Below, one piece after another: positions 8,324 through 16,635 of a stretch of 48,273 nucleotides of DNA. The stretch's first letter is position 1. Every line of letters begins with the position of its first letter. The notes below the pieces were generated by a model. It had not been told where the DNA came from. It searched no databases and saw only the letters and a list, made by a program, of their open reading frames with translations. Source of the DNA: Mesotoga sp. Brook.08.105.5.1 (GTDB lineage Bacteria; Thermotogota; Thermotogae; Petrotogales; Kosmotogaceae); NCBI RefSeq assembly GCF_002752635.1, contig NZ_AYTW01000010.1, forward strand, positions 1 to 48,273, written 5' to 3'. Position numbers and translations under genes: made by a program.

Positions 8324-9207
8324 CTGCGAACACCTTCTTCCACGGGACCTTCCAGACAACAAGAAATCGCCCTGCTCGTCAGTTCGGCAATCATGTCGAT
8401 CCTGTATTCTCTGGATGCTCTCACGTCCGTAATGGGATCAACAGCTCCAGCTGCAAGCTCTGCGGCTCGTTTGATAACCCCGTCATCTATATTACCGGAA
8501 GAATTGAGGAGTTTTTCCGCCTCCGTCGCTCTCAGCGGTCTGGGAGATACGGCACAGAAGGCAATCCTGAACTCCCTGTTATCCCCCTTGAAGAGCGTAC
8601 AACAGACGGCTGCCTGAGCTATATCCAGAGCCTCTCTTCTGATTGCTTTGAGATAGCAACCACTTGTTTCAACTACGGGTATGGCGATTCTTATTCCTGT
8701 CACAACCTCGTCGACTGCCAGGGAGGTCTTCTTGGGTCCGATTATGAATTCGGATACCGGGACGTTTCGGGTGCCGTTTGATCCTGTGATTTCAACTTTG
8801 GCGTCATAGCATACTAGAGGAGCTATCATATCTCCGGAAGGAACCGCAGCACAGACGTTGCCTATAACGGTTGCACGATTCCTTATCAGTGGATCCGAGT
8901 GCGCCCTGCAAGCCTGCACCAGCGCAGGGAAGTAACGTTTCATTGAGCTGTCTTCTATAATCTCACTAAGAGTCACGAGCGCCCTGATTTCCACATTGTC
9001 CTCGTTTATCGTTATTCCTTTTAGCTGCTCGATTCCCGTTAGGTCGATTATATAGTCCGGCTCCTTTATGGATTTATGTAGCCAGACAATAACGTCAGTA
9101 CCGCCGCTCTTGATTATGGCATTCTTTCCATGACGTCCAAGTGCATCCAGGACCTCGGAAAGTGAGCGCGGCCTTTCCAGAACGAAGTCACGCATCCATA
9201 TCGCCAC
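8320..9207 (-). CDS. Xanthine dehydrogenase family, FAD-binding subunit
   Basis: A 295-residue FAD-binding subunit of the molybdenum hydroxylase. The N-terminal segment KSGGTDVIVWL (about 33-43) matches the FAD pyrophosphate loop (usually AGGTDLL), and RNRATVIGNVCAAVPSGDM (about 110-128) matches the conserved (R)N-x-A-T-x-GGNI-PSGD block. Reoxidation partner (NAD+ or other) cannot be told. Start: GTG at 9207 with weak SD, or ATG at 9195; the first residues are not conserved, so either may be used. It sits 14 bases after the cyclase-family gene and is coupled to the Fe-S subunit by ATGA. Confidence 0.92.
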   Translation of the reverse strand: MAIWMRDFVLERPRSLSEVLDALGRHGKNAIIKSGGTDVIVWLHKSIKEPDYIIDLTGIEQLKGITINEDNVEIRALVTLSEIIEDSSMKRYFPALVQACRAHSDPLIRNRATVIGNVCAAVPSGDMIAPLVCYDAKVEITGSNGTRNVPVSEFIIGPKKTSLAVDEVVTGIRIAIPVVETSGCYLKAIRREALDIAQAAVCCTLFKGDNREFRIAFCAVSPRPLRATEAEKLLNSSGNIDDGVIKRAAELAAGAVDPITDVRASREYRIDMIAELTSRAISCCLEGPVEEGVRR

Positions 9208-9221
9208 TCTTTCGTTTGGAT

Positions 9222-10013
9222 TTATTCCTCTTCGTCGAACGCAACTATTCTACTTATACAAGACTCTCCGCCGACAAATCTCCACGGGAAGCACCCGATA
9301 ACCATTCTCTTGTTCAATATTTTGTCTATCTCTCCACCAACGTTCTCGGCGTGAATAATGTCGTATGGGAAGAGAAGCACATGCATAAGCTGGTAGTCCT
9401 CGTCGGGGAAGATCTCTTGAAGGGACTTACCATACTTCTTCTGCATATAGCGGTCACACTCTTTCGCCTGAACAGGCATCCAGTCACGGATCTTTGTATT
9501 CATTGGATGGTCGGCAGAACCGCAGTCAACTCCTATCCACTTTATCTTCTTCTTTTTGCACCACTCGGCAAACTCTCTTGTCGGCCCAGGGTGTTTGATC
9601 ATGTATCTTACTTCGTCTGCCTCCGGCTGGTCGTAAGCGTACTTGTGATACCCTGTGTTGATGATAAGGATGTCGCCTTCTCTTACTTCCACTCTTTCTT
9701 CTATGTCCTTTGATGTGTAGATCCCGTAATCCTCTGCAATGTCCGAGAGATCAACGATAACTCCTGGCGCAACGAGTTCGTCCAGAGGTATGCTTGCGAT
9801 GTCTCTACCATGAGTGCAAAAGTGCAGCGAACCATCCAGATGGGTCCCGACATGGTTAGAGTGAGTAAGAAGTTGACCGTTCGCACCGTTTGGAGCCAAC
9901 CTCTTGAAGAATTTGATCTGAAGCGGCTCATAAGTTGGCCATGGTGGTGTCAGATGACTGATCGGTTGAGATAACTCGTAAATCTTGATCTTGTCCCAGT
10001 TTTTCGGTATCAT
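9222..10013 (-). CDS. Cyclase family (kynurenine formamidase/isatin hydrolase-like) metal hydrolase
   Basis: A 263-residue member of the Pfam cyclase family, which uses Mn or Zn to open cyclic or linear amides; described relatives include kynurenine formamidase and isatin hydrolase. The metal-binding motif is seen as HSNHVGTHLDGSLHF (about 52-66; family H-x-G-T-H-x-D-x-P-x-H), and a later HxxxE-type site is in LLFPYDIIHAENVGGEI. In place of the usual Pro after the Asp there is Gly-Ser. The start has AAGGAGGAAGAGT upstream. Position between the carbamoyltransferase genes and the hydroxylase suggests it opens the ring of the hydroxylated compound; that is inference. Confidence 0.85.
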   Translation of the reverse strand: MIPKNWDKIKIYELSQPISHLTPPWPTYEPLQIKFFKRLAPNGANGQLLTHSNHVGTHLDGSLHFCTHGRDIASIPLDELVAPGVIVDLSDIAEDYGIYTSKDIEERVEVREGDILIINTGYHKYAYDQPEADEVRYMIKHPGPTREFAEWCKKKKIKWIGVDCGSADHPMNTKIRDWMPVQAKECDRYMQKKYGKSLQEIFPDEDYQLMHVLLFPYDIIHAENVGGEIDKILNKRMVIGCFPWRFVGGESCISRIVAFDEEE

Positions 10014-10025
10014 ACTCTTCCTCCT

Positions 10026-11282
10026 TTATTTGGAATATTTCTCGACGAACGCTTCCGCTGCCTTTACAAAAGCTTCAGAAGGCATCCTAACAATTCCGGC
10101 ACCCACCTGCCCTTTACCGGCCTCTCTGTGAGCTGCGCCTGTATCCAGGATAGGAGTGATGCCTGTCTCCACAACTCTGATTAGATCAATTCCTGTGGGA
10201 GTTCCACGGAAGTTCAGTGCGGGAATTGTGAAGTGCTTGTTTTCTCCTATACAGATTTCATACATCTCCTTTGTGTAGTTCACCGCATCTTGAGGCGTAC
10301 CTCCAACAAACTGGACGATCGCAGGGGCCGCAGCCAGGGCAAAACCACCTAAGCCGTAAGTCTCCATAATCGCACTGTCTCCTATGTCTCGATTGACATC
10401 CTCCCTTGTGAAACCAGGGAAGAGCAAGACATCCGGCAAGGCCGCCTGGCAGGTGAACCATTTGTTCTTCATTCCGGCGACCTGGATCCCGAAGTCTGTA
10501 CCGTTGCGAGCCATTATGGTGAGCATACTCGATCCTTCGACGTAACCAACACTGTCGAGCGAGACCTTTGCCGCCGCCATACCGGGATTAAGAAAGAAAT
10601 GATCATTTCCCGCCACAAATTTAACAACTCTGGAGAGATCAGGGTTGCTCCCCTCCGCATCAATCATAGAAGGTACGAGGGTACGAATGAGAAGTGAAGT
10701 AGCTGCCCTGTTTCGGTTATGAAGCTCATCCCCCATGTGTAGAGACTGAGATATAAGACTCTTAAGGTTAAGACCCCCGTTATCGCTCACGAATTTCCGG
10801 ACCCCGCTTCTCAAGACAGGATACAGAACTTCTCGCATCCAGTTCAGTCTCTCAATAACCTCTTCACTGAACGCTCCCATTCGCAAGACCTTACCGAGTC
10901 CCTCGTTCAGCGTTGCATAGCTCCTCTTTCCAGAATTCTTTTCCTCAATGATCCAAACCGGCAGGTTAGGGGATATTATCCCTGCCATTGGGCCGACAGC
11001 GTTATGATGATGGCAAGGTTCAAATGAGATATTTCCTTTCGAAGCAAACTCCCTTGCTTTCTCCGGAGTTTCGGCCCAGCCTTCATAAAGGATCGCGCCG
11101 GTCACGGCACCTATCATAGGTCCCGACATTCTGTCCCAGGTTATTGGCGGTCCTGCATGAAGTATCATCTTCTCTTTGAAGTCCGGAATAACATCTTTTG
11201 CCATGCCGAGATCTACAATATGGGGCTCGGCTTTCAGAAGCCTTTCAAATGCGATGGAGTTTGCCGTTTCAATACTATTCAA
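10026..11282 (-). CDS. DUF1116 family protein (YlbE/AllG-like carbamoyltransferase subunit)
   Basis: A 418-residue protein of the DUF1116 family, whose E. coli member YlbE (AllG) is reported as one of three subunits of oxamate carbamoyltransferase in anaerobic allantoin use. Conserved blocks seen: GPPITWDRMSGPMIGA near residue 45, EPCHHHNAVGPMAGI near 90, RNGTDFGIQVAG near 265, and the C-terminal HREAGKGQVGAGI. I use TTG at 11282, with GAGGTGA five bases upstream; a GTG at 11291 lies directly on that SD. The gene overlaps the preceding 59-aa ORF by eight bases. Its likely partners FdrA and the DUF2877 protein are in the same operon. Confidence 0.85.
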   Translation of the reverse strand: MNSIETANSIAFERLLKAEPHIVDLGMAKDVIPDFKEKMILHAGPPITWDRMSGPMIGAVTGAILYEGWAETPEKAREFASKGNISFEPCHHHNAVGPMAGIISPNLPVWIIEEKNSGKRSYATLNEGLGKVLRMGAFSEEVIERLNWMREVLYPVLRSGVRKFVSDNGGLNLKSLISQSLHMGDELHNRNRAATSLLIRTLVPSMIDAEGSNPDLSRVVKFVAGNDHFFLNPGMAAAKVSLDSVGYVEGSSMLTIMARNGTDFGIQVAGMKNKWFTCQAALPDVLLFPGFTREDVNRDIGDSAIMETYGLGGFALAAAPAIVQFVGGTPQDAVNYTKEMYEICIGENKHFTIPALNFRGTPTGIDLIRVVETGITPILDTGAAHREAGKGQVGAGIVRMPSEAFVKAAEAFVEKYSK

Positions 11283-11454
11283 CTTCCTCACCTCTTAACT
11301 TTCTCAATTTATCCATCAGTGAGCTCTTCGCAAGAGGAGGTCTCCAGTTGACCTTCACTGCAGGTACCTCCTGATCCTGAAGATCGAGATAGAATCTTTC
11401 CATTCCAAGATTAACTACTTTCGGACCATAATCGAGTAGATCTTTGAAGGACAT
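11275..11454 (-). CDS. Small 59-aa ORF resembling a detached FdrA-type C-terminal segment
   Basis: A 59-residue reading frame between fdrA and the DUF1116 gene, with AAAGGAG 8 bases before ATG 11454 and overlaps on both sides. The core VVNLGMERF and VKVNWRPP resembles a short segment (V-x-N-V-G-L-x-x-F, then V-x-V-x-W-x-P-P) that I recall at the end of some FdrA-type proteins. It is therefore probably a real, separately encoded piece of the carbamoyltransferase and not noise. The family assignment is from memory and should be treated as moderate; translation is well supported by the SD and the packing. Confidence 0.7.
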   Translation of the reverse strand: MSFKDLLDYGPKVVNLGMERFYLDLQDQEVPAVKVNWRPPLAKSSLMDKLRKLRGEEVE

Positions 11455-11456
11455 AG

Positions 11457-12989
11457 TCAACGCTCCTTTCTCGAAACTAAACTGGCAGCCAGAAGAGCTG
11501 CTCTTGCATTGCTCTCGCAGACTATAACACCTGCTTCCTCCAACAGAGTCCTCTGCCTGCCAAGATCTTGAGGATCCCCGTCGGTCCCGCAGACATAAGC
11601 TATATATATCGGTTTCGTTTCTCTATTTACAGACTTGATTGCCTCAACAACATCGAACGAAGGATTATCAGCACTTCCATACCCGAGGACAACATCGAAA
11701 AGGATGACAGCTACCGAACGGTCTTCAGATTGCTGTTTCACCTGTTCGGCCCTGAAGGATGGGTCTATCATGGGGTGTAATCTCCCTTGAGTGAACTCGT
11801 CTTCGCCGTAGTCGATGAATGAGTGTCCGACAGGTTTCAAGCTGTTCTCCAGTTTGAGATCTTCCCTCAACGGAGCATTTCCGTAGATTGGATTTATGTG
11901 TGCCTGAGCTATATACTGCGCTTCGTAACAGAGAGTGCCGCCAGTGAAAAGCCCTCTTACATATTTTCCATGAACCGCGCTTACGGATCTCTTTTCGGCC
12001 AACTTCACGTACTCTGCCTTCAACTTATCTCGAGCCATAGAAACGTCTCTGCCTTTTATAAGGGCCTCGGCCACAACTGCGCACTCTTCAAGTTCCGTAG
12101 TGTAGAAGAGTTTGTCTTCATCTTTTCTAGGATCATCTCCCATAAAGCAAATCACGCTCTTCTTTTGTGTTTCTTTGAGGCAAGCCAGAATCTTCTCTCT
12201 TACTTCCGGCGCAGGAGGCTTCCCTATGGCTACAATCAGCGAAATGTCGGGATCTTTTGCCAGTTCTCGTATGCCTCTCAGGAATGATATTCCTCCAACT
12301 GACTTCTTCACATCTCTGCCTCCGGTTCCAATTCCATGCTTGACGCCAACATCCCGGCGGCAGAGCTGCACCATGACTTCTTGAAGACCGGTGCCTGATG
12401 CCGCCACAATTCCAACCGAACCTGTGGGGCACACGTTAGAAAAGGCAAGTCCTTTCCCATTGATAACAGCTGTACCACAATCCGGGCCCATTACGATTAG
12501 ATCGTTGTTCTCCGCGAAACGTTTAAGTTCAATCTCATCTTCAACTGTGACGTTGTCGGAGTAAAGCATTACGTTCAAACCGTTCTTGAGGGCCTTCATA
12601 GCCTCTGCTGCTGCATATCTACCGGGCAGAGAAATGAGAGCAAGATTGCTTTCGGGAAGTACAGAGAGAGCTCCCTGAAGAGTTGCCGGTGAATACTCGG
12701 TGTCCTTCTCTTCCTTCTTCCAGGGAGGCGAGGCAAGATAGGAACGGGCCCTTTCGAAGATGTCCTCTATCCCTTCTCTTTCGTAGTCGATTCCGATCAG
12801 CAGATCGTCGGGTGAAAGCAAACCCGTGTCTACTTCGAACCCGGCCGCTCTCATGATGGTTATGTTTGCCTCTGTTGCCATATTCAGCGAAGCATCTGTG
12901 ACTCCCTCAATCTTCTTAAGCTCCTTAGCCACAAGCATCAGAGTGACGCTATCGTAGTATTCGCCTTTCACGACCTCGATTCTCTTCAT
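11457..12989 (-). CDS. fdrA: FdrA/AllF-like carbamoyltransferase subunit (succinyl-CoA synthetase fold)
   Basis: A 510-residue protein of the FdrA family, built like succinyl-CoA synthetase with an N-terminal CoA-binding-type Rossmann domain. In E. coli FdrA (AllF) works with YlbE and YlbF to move the carbamoyl group of oxalurate to phosphate. Visible blocks: TEANITIMRAAGF (about 45), GPDCGTAVINGKGLAFSNV (about 168-186), a GIGTGGRDV loop (about 222), and GNAPL with a HPMIDPSFR segment in the C-terminal half. ATG 12989 has GGAGGT six bases upstream; the frame opens at 13010 without an SD. It is followed, with a 3-base overlap-like junction, by the 59-aa ORF. No ATP-grasp domain is present. Confidence 0.88.
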   Translation of the reverse strand: MKRIEVVKGEYYDSVTLMLVAKELKKIEGVTDASLNMATEANITIMRAAGFEVDTGLLSPDDLLIGIDYEREGIEDIFERARSYLASPPWKKEEKDTEYSPATLQGALSVLPESNLALISLPGRYAAAEAMKALKNGLNVMLYSDNVTVEDEIELKRFAENNDLIVMGPDCGTAVINGKGLAFSNVCPTGSVGIVAASGTGLQEVMVQLCRRDVGVKHGIGTGGRDVKKSVGGISFLRGIRELAKDPDISLIVAIGKPPAPEVREKILACLKETQKKSVICFMGDDPRKDEDKLFYTTELEECAVVAEALIKGRDVSMARDKLKAEYVKLAEKRSVSAVHGKYVRGLFTGGTLCYEAQYIAQAHINPIYGNAPLREDLKLENSLKPVGHSFIDYGEDEFTQGRLHPMIDPSFRAEQVKQQSEDRSVAVILFDVVLGYGSADNPSFDVVEAIKSVNRETKPIYIAYVCGTDGDPQDLGRQRTLLEEAGVIVCESNARAALLAASLVSRKER

Positions 12990-13122
12990 TTGAACCTCCA
13001 CAAGCAACAAAGGTAATACAAGAAAATCCCCGTTGCTCCGACTTGATTCCGAAACCTATCGATACCGATAGAACGATTTATCTTAGTCTTTCCCATTAAG
13101 CCTAACAATATCTCTAATACGG

Positions 13123-13812
13123 TCATTCACCAAGTTCAAGTCCATAGGCAAGGCCGGCAAGCCATGCCTTTCCCGACAGATGACCCCATTTTGTGATACT
13201 GTCTGTCTTTTCAAGTACCCGGGTTGCATCACCGTCTGCAATAGCTGAAACCATTTCGATTCCTCTCTTCCAGAATCTACCCTCAAGAGCATCCTTTATC
13301 ATTTCTGAAGAGAACCAGCTCGTTTTTCGATCAAGCATCTCTCCTTCGATTGTCAACAAGCTCTTCTTTCTACCCGTGAAACGGAGAGCCATTATCCAGC
13401 CAACCAAAAAGTCATCACCTGCCGGTGTATACCCCGGTCCAAGTCCTATCAATCTCTCCGGTTCATCAATAGCTTCATGAAGGTAGCTAAGCTCCTCTGC
13501 ATCCATGAACTCCAACCATTCAAGCCAAAGGCCTCTCAGCTTCTTATCCCGTAAACCGTCGATTTGAGATGGATCAAAGCCCACAGAGGCACCGTCAATA
13601 CCGACCCTAATCTCTTGACCTACCTCAAGGGGAGGAAATGCCTCAATTAATGACGATCTTGGAAGATAGTGCTCAGGGTCGAGCAAGACAGAGTATCTTC
13701 TCCCGCAATGATCCATCAGGTTCAAGGCCGTTCTATAAGCACTTCTTACAGTAAGCTTTTCGACTTTGTTTCCCCAATCTGCGCTTCTCTGAAAAGGATA
13801 AAGAAGAATCAT
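13123..13812 (-). CDS. DUF2877 family protein (YlbF/AllH-like carbamoyltransferase subunit)
   Basis: A 229-residue protein with the DUF2877 hallmark LIGLGPGYTPAGDDFLVGW (about 121-139) and a C-terminal SGKAWLAGLAYGLELG. The E. coli member YlbF (AllH) is the third subunit of oxamate carbamoyltransferase. This copy is somewhat shorter than YlbF. The start overlaps the stop of the CoA-transferase gene as ATGA, with AAAGGGG upstream. After its stop comes a 133-base gap (12990-13122) before fdrA, in which I see no gene and no clear hairpin; fdrA may have its own promoter there. Confidence 0.85.
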   Translation of the reverse strand: MILLYPFQRSADWGNKVEKLTVRSAYRTALNLMDHCGRRYSVLLDPEHYLPRSSLIEAFPPLEVGQEIRVGIDGASVGFDPSQIDGLRDKKLRGLWLEWLEFMDAEELSYLHEAIDEPERLIGLGPGYTPAGDDFLVGWIMALRFTGRKKSLLTIEGEMLDRKTSWFSSEMIKDALEGRFWKRGIEMVSAIADGDATRVLEKTDSITKWGHLSGKAWLAGLAYGLELGE

Positions 13813-14993
13813 ATTACCCCTTTTTCATGCAATTCTTCAATCTCCTCTAGACTTATTCCCAGCATTCCCGAATAGATCTCTTCGTTATGCTCACCGAGTA
13901 ATGGCGCAGGTCCGGAAATTGACGCCGGTGTTTCAGAGAACTTTATTGGCACACCAGGCATTTTCACAGTTCCATTCCTGTGAGTTACCTCGACAATCAT
14001 CTCTCTTGCTTTGATCTGCTCGTCTTCAAAAAGATCGGCGACGTTGTTTATCTTGCCCGAGGGGATGTCCAGTGCCTCAAAGGTGCCGAGCCATTCCTTG
14101 GATGTTTTCTTCTTAAGCTGAACTCCTATAATCTCCATCAACTGATCGATATTCTTCACCCTTGACGGGTTATTCGCAAACCTCGGATCTTCGCAGATGT
14201 CTGCTCTTTCGATAGCTTTGCAGAATTTCTTCCAGATGCCATCGTTTCCCACAGCTATGTTTATCATTCCATCCAGAGTCTCAAAGGAAGAAAATGGCGC
14301 AATTGATGGATGCCTGTTTCCAATTGGAGTCGGAATCTCTCCGGTTGCCGCATATCTTGCTATTGCGTTCTCCAAGACAGCGACCATACTGTCTAGCATA
14401 GCAACATCCACTTTTTGTCCAGACCCCGTGCTGTTTCGACTCTGAAGTGCCGCAAGTATTCCTATACACGCAAATGTTCCACAAAATATGTCTGCAATGG
14501 AGCTTCCTACCTTCGTTGGATACTGTTCATCGGGACCGGTTATACTCATGATTCCACTCAATCCCTGTATGATCAAATCATAGGCTGTTCTCTGGCTCAT
14601 GGGACCGGAGTGCCCGAAGCCCGAAGAACAAGTATATATGAGCCTCGGATTCATCTCTTTCAGCCTTTCGGCGGAGAAGCCCAGCCTTTCGAAAACGCCC
14701 GGTCTGAAATTCTCGACCAGAACATCGGATCTCTCGATCAGCCTTTCGAGAAGCTTCTTTCCCTCCTCGGTCTTCAAATTGAGAGTAATGCTCTTCTTTC
14801 CTCTGTTTATACTCATGAAATAAGCGCTTTCTTCACCAACAAAGGGGCTGAATGATCTCGAATCGTCGCCCCCATCGGGTCGTTCAACTTTGACAACAGC
14901 TGCGCCCATGTCGCAGAGCAGCATCGTACAAAACGGTCCCGCTAGAACACGGGTAAGATCTAATACGAAAAGCCCTTCAAGGGGTTTACCCAA
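13809..14993 (-). CDS. Class III (CaiB/BaiF, formyl-CoA transferase-like) CoA-transferase
   Basis: A 394-residue family III CoA-transferase; such enzymes move CoA between carboxylic acids through an aspartyl-CoA thioester. The N-terminus LEGLFVLDLTRVLAGPF is the family opening, the catalytic Asp is expected in VGSSIADIFCG (about 164-174), and GSGQKVDVAMLDSM follows about 25 residues later, as in relatives. Start is TTG at 14993 with AGGAGGAG six bases upstream. It lies between a nitrilase-family gene and the DUF2877 gene. Formyl-CoA/oxalyl-CoA chemistry would fit an oxamate- or oxalate-related pathway, but the acid substrate cannot be read from sequence. Confidence 0.88.
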   Translation of the reverse strand: MGKPLEGLFVLDLTRVLAGPFCTMLLCDMGAAVVKVERPDGGDDSRSFSPFVGEESAYFMSINRGKKSITLNLKTEEGKKLLERLIERSDVLVENFRPGVFERLGFSAERLKEMNPRLIYTCSSGFGHSGPMSQRTAYDLIIQGLSGIMSITGPDEQYPTKVGSSIADIFCGTFACIGILAALQSRNSTGSGQKVDVAMLDSMVAVLENAIARYAATGEIPTPIGNRHPSIAPFSSFETLDGMINIAVGNDGIWKKFCKAIERADICEDPRFANNPSRVKNIDQLMEIIGVQLKKKTSKEWLGTFEALDIPSGKINNVADLFEDEQIKAREMIVEVTHRNGTVKMPGVPIKFSETPASISGPAPLLGEHNEEIYSGMLGISLEEIEELHEKGVI

Positions 14994-14995
14994 AA

Positions 14996-15886
14996 TTATC
15001 TCCTCCTGTACGGAATTCGTTTTGAAGGTTCAAACACGCTTTTTCCTTCAGCAAGAATATCCCTGTACGAATCTAGGTTTCTGTCTTCTATGTGGTCGAA
15101 GATCTGGTCTCTAGACGTCCCAGGAACTATCTTCTTAATCGGATCCTCATCGAGTTCGGCAGAAACGAATTCTTCACACCCTGAAGCCTGAACTAGCTTT
15201 GCTCCAGAAGGGTGGACTATCATTGACGAGCCGAAGAAATTCGCTCCGCTTGCGTCCTTGCCAACGAGATTCGAAGCAACCCAGTAAACATGATTGTCAT
15301 ACGCCCTCGCCCTGTTCGTGAGCTCCCATTGATCAAAGGATCTCATAAATGCCGAGGGCCTGCAGATTACTTCCGCCCCCTTAAGAGCCGTAACTCTTGC
15401 CAACTCGGGAAAGTCCCCATCATAGCAGATCACCACACCGATGTTGCCAATGGGTGTCGAAACAACTAACGGATCGACTCCAGGAGTTGTCCAACCTCCC
15501 GCCGACAGTCTCTCCGTGGGGAAAGGATGTGTCTTCCTGTATACTCCTAGAATTCCCTCGGGGCCGAGAATAGCAGCGCTGTTGTATATAACCCCTCGCT
15601 CTCTTCCGCGTTCATAGGTGGGGAAACACAAATATATCCCAAATTCACGAGCCCACTTCACTCCCTCATGTGTAAGACGGCCGGGAATTGGTTCCACGGT
15701 ATCCCAAAGCGAATTTGCGTTTCCGAGCGGGGTGAAACCCGTAGTAAAGCTTTCAGGCAGAACTATCAGCGAGGCTCCCGTTTCTTGTTTGCACCTGGTT
15801 ATCCAGCGATATGCAGCTTCCAGATTCCTTGCCACCCTCATTGGTTCTGCTTCAAATTGAATAGCTGCGGCCACAAACTTCTTCAT
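14996..15886 (-). CDS. Nitrilase-superfamily carbon-nitrogen hydrolase
   Basis: A 296-residue amidohydrolase of the nitrilase superfamily (omega-amidase / N-carbamoyl hydrolase group). The catalytic triad is visible: Glu in LIVLPESF (about 45), Lys in YRKTHPF (about 115), and Cys in VVICYDGDFPE (about 153). Start ATG 15886 has AAAGGA nine bases upstream; the longer frame starting at 15904 has no SD. It is the first gene of the minus-strand operon that runs down to 5419. Its likely substrate is a linear amide or carbamoyl compound formed within the pathway; this is inference from context. Confidence 0.88.
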   Translation of the reverse strand: MKKFVAAAIQFEAEPMRVARNLEAAYRWITRCKQETGASLIVLPESFTTGFTPLGNANSLWDTVEPIPGRLTHEGVKWAREFGIYLCFPTYERGRERGVIYNSAAILGPEGILGVYRKTHPFPTERLSAGGWTTPGVDPLVVSTPIGNIGVVICYDGDFPELARVTALKGAEVICRPSAFMRSFDQWELTNRARAYDNHVYWVASNLVGKDASGANFFGSSMIVHPSGAKLVQASGCEEFVSAELDEDPIKKIVPGTSRDQIFDHIEDRNLDSYRDILAEGKSVFEPSKRIPYRRR

Positions 15887-16284
15887 AGTCAGCAATCCTT
15901 TCATTTAACATAAAAAGTACCTATATTTCACAATCTAGCACATCAAAGGCGGAATTGAGAAATGGTATTTGCAGACTTTACAACTGATCATCCTTGAACA
16001 ACCACTCCTTTCAGGCTGTCTCGCGCTTTTCTTTAGAAAGAACCATTCCAGACTCAAAGGTTACGAATTGTTGGTTCTCCTTTATTCGACGAGAGCAGAG
16101 GTCTTTGGTGACCCCCAGGGGAGTAAGACAAGTAAGTGAGGAATAGTAGACAAACAAGGGATGAATATGGTTGTGACCGAAGATGAAAGCTATTTTTCAT
16201 TCCGTTTATTTCATAATGCTACTGTACCATGATGGCGATCAGCACGGTTTGTCTGGAAGAAGGATACCCCTGAACCTCAAAGAG
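15887..16284. other. Intergenic region upstream of the catabolic operon, no gene seen
   Basis: About 400 bases without a gene. It must contain the promoter of the minus-strand operon, but I find no convincing -35/-10 pair; the best is CTTTGA and TATAGG at 17 bases on the minus strand. AGAACCA near 16040 and TGGTTCT near 16072 can pair. AGCAGAGGTCT (16094-16104) is repeated in inverted form as AGACCTCTGCT at 16495-16505, bracketing the protease remnant. Confidence 0.4.
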
Positions 16285-16479
16285 TTGAAATATCTCTCGC
16301 TTTCGATCATTTGCCTTTACTTTGTCTTCCTCATGGCCGGCCGGGTAGGGGTTGCCGGTGTTGTCCCATCAGCCTACGATTTGAGGAACGTCGATGGCAG
16401 ATGCTATATGACTCCGGTAAAGTCACAATACGTGCCCGGTCAATGGTGGAATTCGGTCGGCCTACGTAATGCATCATAA
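16285..16479 (+). pseudogene. Remnant of a secreted papain-like (C1A) cysteine protease, 5' end only
   Basis: From TTG 16285 the frame gives a hydrophobic signal-like segment (LSLSIICLYFVFLMAG), then VPSAYDLRNVDG and YMTPVKSQ, the unmistakable entry of bacterial C1A papain-like proteases (P-x-x-Y-D-L-R, then V-x-P-V-K-x-Q). At the catalytic position, where Gly-x-Cys-Trp is expected, it reads PGQWWNS, so the Cys is missing, and the frame stops 11 residues later. No downstream protease sequence follows before the trpB2 promoter. It is therefore a decayed fragment of about 64 codons out of several hundred. It carries an 11-bp inverted repeat on its flanks. Confidence 0.65.
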
Positions 16480-16504
16480 TTAAATCTACTCAAGAGACCT
16501 CTGC

Positions 16505-16534
16505 TTGACTTGTAACATACCGAAGTAGTATATT
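16505..16534 (+). promoter_or_regulatory. Promoter of the trp leader and trpB2
   Basis: TTGACT (16505-16510) and TATATT (16529-16534) are 18 bases apart. Transcription would begin near 16541, about 23 bases before the leader-peptide ATG. Confidence 0.7.
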
Positions 16535-16563
16535 TGGTTAAGCTAATTCAGCGAGGGATTATT

Positions 16564-16635
16564 ATGGTTGTCAATCAATTTCTAAATAAACTGAATATGT
16601 TCTGGTGGTGGAGCTGCCCCTTCGGTGGGGGTTAG
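16564..16635 (+). CDS. Trp leader peptide (trpL-like) of a transcription attenuator
   Basis: A 23-codon ORF starting ATG 16564 with GAGGG (16553-16557) six bases upstream, ending TAG 16633-16635. Codons 14-16 (16603-16611) are three consecutive TGG (Trp) codons: the C-terminal half reads MFWWWSCPFGGG. Three Trp codons in a row in a short ORF with a good SD, between a promoter and a terminator hairpin and upstream of a tryptophan synthase gene, is the classical layout of ribosome-mediated attenuation. It is too short for ordinary gene calling. Confidence 0.88.
   Translation: MVVNQFLNKLNMFWWWSCPFGGG

Noticed and set aside
15890-15950. Promoter of the nitrilase-first operon
   Set aside because: The best pair (CTTTGA/TATAGG) is too poor to list as a feature; the real one may be further upstream.
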